A stretch of 64,000 bases of DNA from Schlesneria sphaerica (GTDB taxonomy: Bacteria; Planctomycetota; Planctomycetia; Planctomycetales; Planctomycetaceae): the NCBI RefSeq assembly GCF_044336245.1, contig NZ_CP172346.1, forward strand, positions 4,464,001 through 4,528,000, written 5' to 3'. Below are positions 59,995 to 64,000 of this stretch, one piece after another. The notes beneath the pieces were generated by a model that was given only the letters and a program-made list of their open reading frames with translations, ran no database searches and was not told the origin of the DNA. Each line of letters opens with the position of its first letter. The first letter of the stretch is position 1. Position numbers and translations under genes: made by a program.

Positions 59995-60873
59995 TTACAC
60001 GCGTTGCAGCCAGATGCTGCCCCCGATGTTTTTCATGCTCAGAGGCATGAATTCCTCGAGTTTCTCGGGGTGAAACAGGCCCAGGAAATGGTTCCAGATA
60101 CGAACCTTGAAGGCGGAGTTGTACTGCAGAAACGATCGCAGGATGTAAGCTTCGTTCCAGAACCAGCGTCGATTAAGAACCCATTTCTCGGGGTATTGAA
60201 ATGGGTAGTGGATGTCATGGAAGTGGATGAAGACCCCCGGCGGAAGGCGAGGAAGGATGTCGAACAGGATGAAATTGATGTCACTGCCCACTTTGGCCAC
60301 ATGTGACGAATCGATGAACAGGATGTCATTGGCCTCCAGTTGATCAAACCGGCTCAGTTCGACGTCCTGTACCCGCTTGGGGATGACCTCTGCGACGCGG
60401 TGATCCGCCTCTTTAAACCGCGACTGCAGTCGTTGCGGATAGGGATCGATGAACGTCATGCGGATTGAGTTATCAAAAAATTGCTGGTTGGTGTCGAGCA
60501 TTACGAACGAGGAGTAGCCCGACCCGACTTCGATAATTCGCTTCGGCCTGGCATGGCGAATCATGCTGTAAAGGAAGAGGGCGTCGGCATATGAGTAGAA
60601 CGGATTATTGAAAAAGTATCGTAATTCGGGTTGTGCTTCTTCGGCAAAGGGTTGTTCGGCATAGAACTGCTTCAGTTCGTTGAGTAAGGCGAGTTGTCCT
60701 GATGCGTTCAGGTCGACACCCCCAAGTTCGCGGAGCGAGCGATCGAAGATGCGATCGACATCTCGGCGGACTTCTTGGATTGAGGGGATGGGAGAGTAGA
60801 AAGAGCAAGGCGAGTAATCACCGAATCCTGCAAGCCGGGTAAGCCGGTTTTGCACTTTCTGTAGCAAGCTCAT
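59995..60873 (-). CDS. Class I SAM-dependent methyltransferase
   Basis: 292 residues from ATG 60873 (MSLLQKVQNRLTRLAGFGDYS). SAM-binding motif I is RIIEVGSGYSSFVML, followed by IRMTFIDPYPQRL (acidic end of the second strand), NDILFIDSSHVAKVGSD and GVFIHFHDIHYPFQYPEKW. This is the Methyltransf_24 / cephalosporin hydroxylase-like group often found with polysaccharide and cell-surface gene sets. Acceptor unknown. The frame extends 45 bases further upstream to 60918. Confidence 0.83.
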   Translation of the reverse strand: MSLLQKVQNRLTRLAGFGDYSPCSFYSPIPSIQEVRRDVDRIFDRSLRELGGVDLNASGQLALLNELKQFYAEQPFAEEAQPELRYFFNNPFYSYADALFLYSMIRHARPKRIIEVGSGYSSFVMLDTNQQFFDNSIRMTFIDPYPQRLQSRFKEADHRVAEVIPKRVQDVELSRFDQLEANDILFIDSSHVAKVGSDINFILFDILPRLPPGVFIHFHDIHYPFQYPEKWVLNRRWFWNEAYILRSFLQYNSAFKVRIWNHFLGLFHPEKLEEFMPLSMKNIGGSIWLQRV

Positions 60874-61803
60874 CGAGAGTGCTCCTTGGAGCGGGGGCAG
60901 TGGTTCGAGTGTGGCCAAAAATTGCGGGCGAATGCGCAGTAAGATCCCGGAATATTGGACAGGGCTGTCCGAAGGCTTAGTGCAAGAACGAGGTGCTTCC
61001 GTTGCCGATCGTCGGCGACGCTCAAGTCATCTTATGAGTTGTTACAGAGTGTCATACTCTGCTTTATGAACTGAGCAATCAGAATATCGTGCTGTAGAAA
61101 CCTCCGCAAGCAAATTAATTCGTGGCCCACGTGGCACCTGGCCTACGGAGTACGGAGCGGGGCGGATCTCAAGGTCGGAAAATTACAGTCGTTAAAGTTT
61201 GCTCAAGGGTTGTTGCAGTCGTGTTCACGGCGGACTGGACAGCGAATTCGAAGCGGTACGCAAGTGGGGAAGATTGTTGTGTGGCTGTAATTTACGATGC
61301 GACGCGACGTACTGGAAACCTTACATCGGGAGCTTCGCTTACGGAGTGCCGCGAACGCTAGTGTGGTCACCATCGTACTTGCAGATTGAACCGCCAGATG
61401 TGTCGGACGGGTTCAAAAAATATTCCTGTATTTATGCGCACGGCGAACGAAAGCGGCGAGAAACAGTCGCAAAAGGTCGTCTGACGCAGGGCGAGAGAAA
61501 GGAATCTCTCAGCGACCGGCGGCGACCAGCGTGGCTGTTCGTCGGTCTGTGATTTTCGTTTGGGTTTGAAGCTAACTCGCTCGTCCAATGAACTAGATGA
61601 TTACCATTGCCGCGGTCATCTTTCATTGCAAGAACTTTTTGTTTTTTTGCTTACGCTTTAATGCGTATATCAGTGTCTGCGGACGAGGGCATTATTGGGC
61701 TCGAAGAAGAGAGAGGGTAGAGGGCCGTTGACTCTTAGCAGAAGGGCGGGAAATTTCGATGGCGGAATTCGCTGAATGTTAAGTTGAATGTTCGTTGAGG
61801 GTT
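60874..61803. other. Long intergenic region without supported genes
   Basis: About 930 bases. The short open frames on both strands (61122-61630) have shifting composition, no ribosome sites and no motifs. The right part (61620-61680) is AT-rich with TTTTTGTTTTTTTGC. I see nothing I can name. Confidence 0.45.
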
Positions 61804-63411
61804 CTAGCCGCCGGGTGATGTCGCTTGTCGCATCATGCCCCGAATGGTTTCGATTGAATCGGCCTGCTCAGGTTTTTTGTCTCGCCGCCAGCGTGCGATG
61901 CGAGGAAAGCGGACAGCGATACCCGATTTGTGACGCTTCGAGACCTGGATATCTTCAAAGGCCAGTTCGAAGACGAGTTCCGCGGTGACCGCTCGAACGG
62001 GACCGAACTTTTCAAGCGTGTGTTCGCGGATGTAGCGGTCGACTTCGCGAATTTCCGCATCCGTCAGTCCCGAATAGGCTTTGGCGAAGGGCACCAGCGA
62101 GCCACCGTCCCAGGCGGCAAAGGTATAATCGGTATACAGACTGGCTCGCCGGCCGTTACCGCGTTGCGCATAAACCAGGACGGCATCACATGTGTAGGGC
62201 TCAATTTTCCATTTCCACCAGAGTCCCGTTACGCGTCCGACTCCGTACTCGGAACTGGCTCGCTTGAGCATTAACCCTTCGACTTTGGTTTCGCGACTCG
62301 ACTCTCTGATACGACGCAGATCTTCCCAGGAATCACTTTCGATGAGTGGTGAGGCCATGATGGAGGAGTTCGATGGCTGTGCCGCAATCATTGCGTCGAG
62401 GCGCTGCCGGCGTTCGGAAAGTGGGAGCTTCCGGAGGTCTTGCCCGTTTTCTTCCAGCAGGTCAAAGGCGACAAACCGGACGGGAACCTCGGCCAGTAGC
62501 TTCTTTCCAATCGTCTTACGACCAATCCGTCGCTGCATCTCGCTGAACGGCAGGACTCCCCCCTCGTTCCAGCCGAGAATTTCGCCATCCAGGACTGTTC
62601 CATCCGGTAACGCCGCGACGGGCTGAACCAGTTCGGGAAAGCGTTCCAGCATCGGTTCTTCACCTCGCGACCAGACGAAGGATTGGCCACCCCGGCGAAT
62701 TACCTGTCCGCGGATACCATCCCACTTCCATTCGACGATCCAGTCGTCAATGTTCCCCAAGGTTGCTTCATCACCGTCGGTGGGATGAGCCAGACAGAAG
62801 GGGTAGGGCTTACTGGAATCGCTTTCTCCGCTGTCAGGAGCCAGCAACCATGTGAAGAAGTCGGGCACGGGCTCCCAGGTTCCCATGAGCCGGTGTGCGA
62901 TGACCGCCGCATCCACTCCGCTGGTTTCGGCCAGCGCACGAATCACCATCTGCTGTGCGACCCCAACGCGAAAGCCTCCAGTGACGAGTTTGTTGAAGAC
63001 AAACCGTTCATAAGCGGAAAGGTCCCCCCAGGCTGTGATCATGGCTTCGCGGCAGTCGGCGTCGGACATCTGGCTGAGGGGGCGAATGCGATTTTCGATC
63101 CAGTCCGTCAGTGAGGTTGTCGAGCCGGTAGACTCTTCCGGCATGAGCAGGGCCATGGTTTCTGCCAGATCGCCGACGGCCCCATAGCATTCATCGAACA
63201 TCCAGTCGGGGACCTGGCTTGCGCTGGCACACCACTCGCGCAGTCGACCGGTCGAGATCAGGCGTTTGAAGCGTCGCCCACTGAGGAAGTAGATCGCCCA
63301 CGCGCCGTCGCTGGCGGTGCAGGTGGAGAAGTATTCTCGCATCGCCGTAATCTTGCGGCTGGTTTTTGTCGTCTCGTCGAGTGCCCGGTAGAGTTGCGCG
63401 AACTCGTTCAC
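61804..63411 (-). CDS. ATP-dependent DNA ligase (exonuclease-associated type)
   Basis: 535 residues. The N-terminal helical domain (about 1-200, LYRALDETTKTSRKITAMREYF) precedes the adenylation domain with the nucleotidyl Lys in VEWKWDGIRGQVI. Further motifs: GTVLDGEILGW (III), RFVAFDLLE (IIIa), VEGLMLKRASSEYGVGR (IV) and WWKWKIEP (V). The OB-fold C-terminus ends with VFELAFEDIQVSKRHKSGIAVRFPRIARWR. This is the bacterial ligase that goes with a metallo-beta-lactamase exonuclease and often an Lhr helicase, inferred to act in DNA repair. Starts with GTG at 63411, overlapping the stop of the exonuclease gene by 4 bases. Confidence 0.93.
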   Translation of the reverse strand: MNEFAQLYRALDETTKTSRKITAMREYFSTCTASDGAWAIYFLSGRRFKRLISTGRLREWCASASQVPDWMFDECYGAVGDLAETMALLMPEESTGSTTSLTDWIENRIRPLSQMSDADCREAMITAWGDLSAYERFVFNKLVTGGFRVGVAQQMVIRALAETSGVDAAVIAHRLMGTWEPVPDFFTWLLAPDSGESDSSKPYPFCLAHPTDGDEATLGNIDDWIVEWKWDGIRGQVIRRGGQSFVWSRGEEPMLERFPELVQPVAALPDGTVLDGEILGWNEGGVLPFSEMQRRIGRKTIGKKLLAEVPVRFVAFDLLEENGQDLRKLPLSERRQRLDAMIAAQPSNSSIMASPLIESDSWEDLRRIRESSRETKVEGLMLKRASSEYGVGRVTGLWWKWKIEPYTCDAVLVYAQRGNGRRASLYTDYTFAAWDGGSLVPFAKAYSGLTDAEIREVDRYIREHTLEKFGPVRAVTAELVFELAFEDIQVSKRHKSGIAVRFPRIARWRRDKKPEQADSIETIRGMMRQATSPGG

Positions 63412-64000
63412 GTCTGGGTCTCCTCGTCCCCGGCACTATCGATGTCGACGGCGTCAATGTCGACATCGTCCCTTTCCCCTACGAATTCGGTGTGCAGCGA
63501 GAGGGCGTCGTATCCGGCTTCCCGTAGCCACTGCACCATGGGCCCGGTGCGGCCGTGAGTGGCGAGGACTCGTTCGGCACCTGTGGCTTGGATGGCTCCC
63601 AGCAGTCCGGGCCAGTCGGCGTGGTCCGAGATGACGAAGCCTCGATTGACCGCGCGTCGTCGTCGAGCACCCCGAACCTGCATCCAGCCAGAGGCGAACG
63701 CGGTGGAAATCTCACCAAAGCGCCTCATCCAGGGGGTACCATTCGCGGACGGTGGGGCGAGAATCAGGGCGCCTTTCCAGTCCTTGCGCCCGTAGGCGGC
63801 GCCCGCGTAGGTGGTGGGAGGGAGTGGGATTCCGGAGGCGATGTAATCGCGGTTCACCCGTTGAACCGCGCCGTGGCAGAAGATGGGGCCGATCGCCGGG
63901 TCGACACAGGAGACGACGCGCTGTGCTTTCCCGAGCGAATACGCGAAGATCATGGAAGCCCGTCCCTCGTCACGATTCGTACGCCACCATTGATTCAATT
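63408..64000 (-). CDS. Ligase-associated DNA exonuclease (metallo-beta-lactamase fold), 5' part outside window
   Basis: Partial: about 197 codons of the C-terminal half are in the window and the frame is open at the right edge. Seen: WWRTNRDEGRASMIFAYSLGKAQRV, the beta-CASP-type helix of the family, later GFVISDHADWPGLLGAI with the conserved His-Asp metal ligands SDHAD, and ERVLATHG near the end. The zinc-binding HxHxDH part is off the window. The first codon in the window that could start (TTG 63998) is internal. Operon with the ligase; the two are believed to work together in repair. Confidence 0.9.
   Translation of the reverse strand, partial: LNQWWRTNRDEGRASMIFAYSLGKAQRVVSCVDPAIGPIFCHGAVQRVNRDYIASGIPLPPTTYAGAAYGRKDWKGALILAPPSANGTPWMRRFGEISTAFASGWMQVRGARRRRAVNRGFVISDHADWPGLLGAIQATGAERVLATHGRTGPMVQWLREAGYDALSLHTEFVGERDDVDIDAVDIDSAGDEETQT

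Noticed and set aside
61122..61630. Short frames on both strands in the 930-base gap before the ligase operon
   Set aside because: They overlap each other in all frames, have no ribosome sites and no motifs.

Overview
The window looks like chromosomal DNA of a planctomycete, probably of the Planctomycetaceae type; the genus cannot be fixed by reading alone. The pointers are a PPi-type phosphofructokinase, a DUF1080 (3-keto-disaccharide hydrolase) secreted protein, a PQQ-type beta-propeller protein, a membrane-anchored Gfo/Idh/MocA-like protein, a large vWA membrane protein, a formaldehyde-activating-enzyme homologue, a DUF1015 protein and many secreted hydrolases with short operons and long intergenic gaps.

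Layout. 1-8.9 kb: the 5' part of a GspE/PilB secretion ATPase, a valine-pyruvate aminotransferase (avtA-like), a GT-C glycosyltransferase, a vWA membrane protein, a small RRM RNA-binding protein with a structured leader, and a PPi-dependent phosphofructokinase; the last two end in clear intrinsic terminators. 8.9-14.2 kb: a gene-poor, repeat-rich stretch with an unrecognised gene between two 135-bp direct repeats and a dead IS4-type insertion sequence with recognisable inverted ends. 14.2-24 kb: ECF-like sigma factor, queG, dienelactone hydrolase, secreted trypsin-like protease, membrane and helical-repeat proteins, DUF1080, PQQ propeller and Gfo/Idh/MocA genes. 24-31.7 kb: a tight three-gene tripartite RND efflux operon (membrane fusion protein plus two HAE1-type pumps with 4-bp overlaps). 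32.5-43.3 kb: secreted propeller-like protein, zinc alcohol/formaldehyde dehydrogenase, BrkB/YihY protein, beta-lactamase-fold hydrolase, alpha/beta hydrolase, DUF1015 and a Fae-like protein.

43.8-59.6 kb is an integrated element of about 15.7 kb in a tRNA-Lys(TTT) gene. A 51-bp exact direct repeat (43796-43846 and 59518-59568) marks its ends; the right copy rebuilds the intact tRNA, the left copy is a stranded 5' half. Next to the intact tRNA lies a tyrosine integrase, followed leftwards by small regulators (AlpA-like and other helix-turn-helix proteins, DUF3102), a primase-helicase of the DUF3987 kind, an orphan 875-residue tape-measure-like protein, a single-domain response regulator, a broken ParB-like gene and three neighbouring genes built from one repeated zinc-ribbon module. 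No terminase, portal, capsid or conjugation gene is visible, so it resembles a self-replicating satellite or integrative plasmid more than a prophage. This is the most interesting part of the window.

59.6-64 kb: intact tRNA-Lys with its terminator, a methyltransferase, and an operon of an ATP-dependent DNA ligase with its metallo-beta-lactamase-fold exonuclease partner, the latter cut by the window edge. All assignments rest on reading motifs by eye; no search was run.
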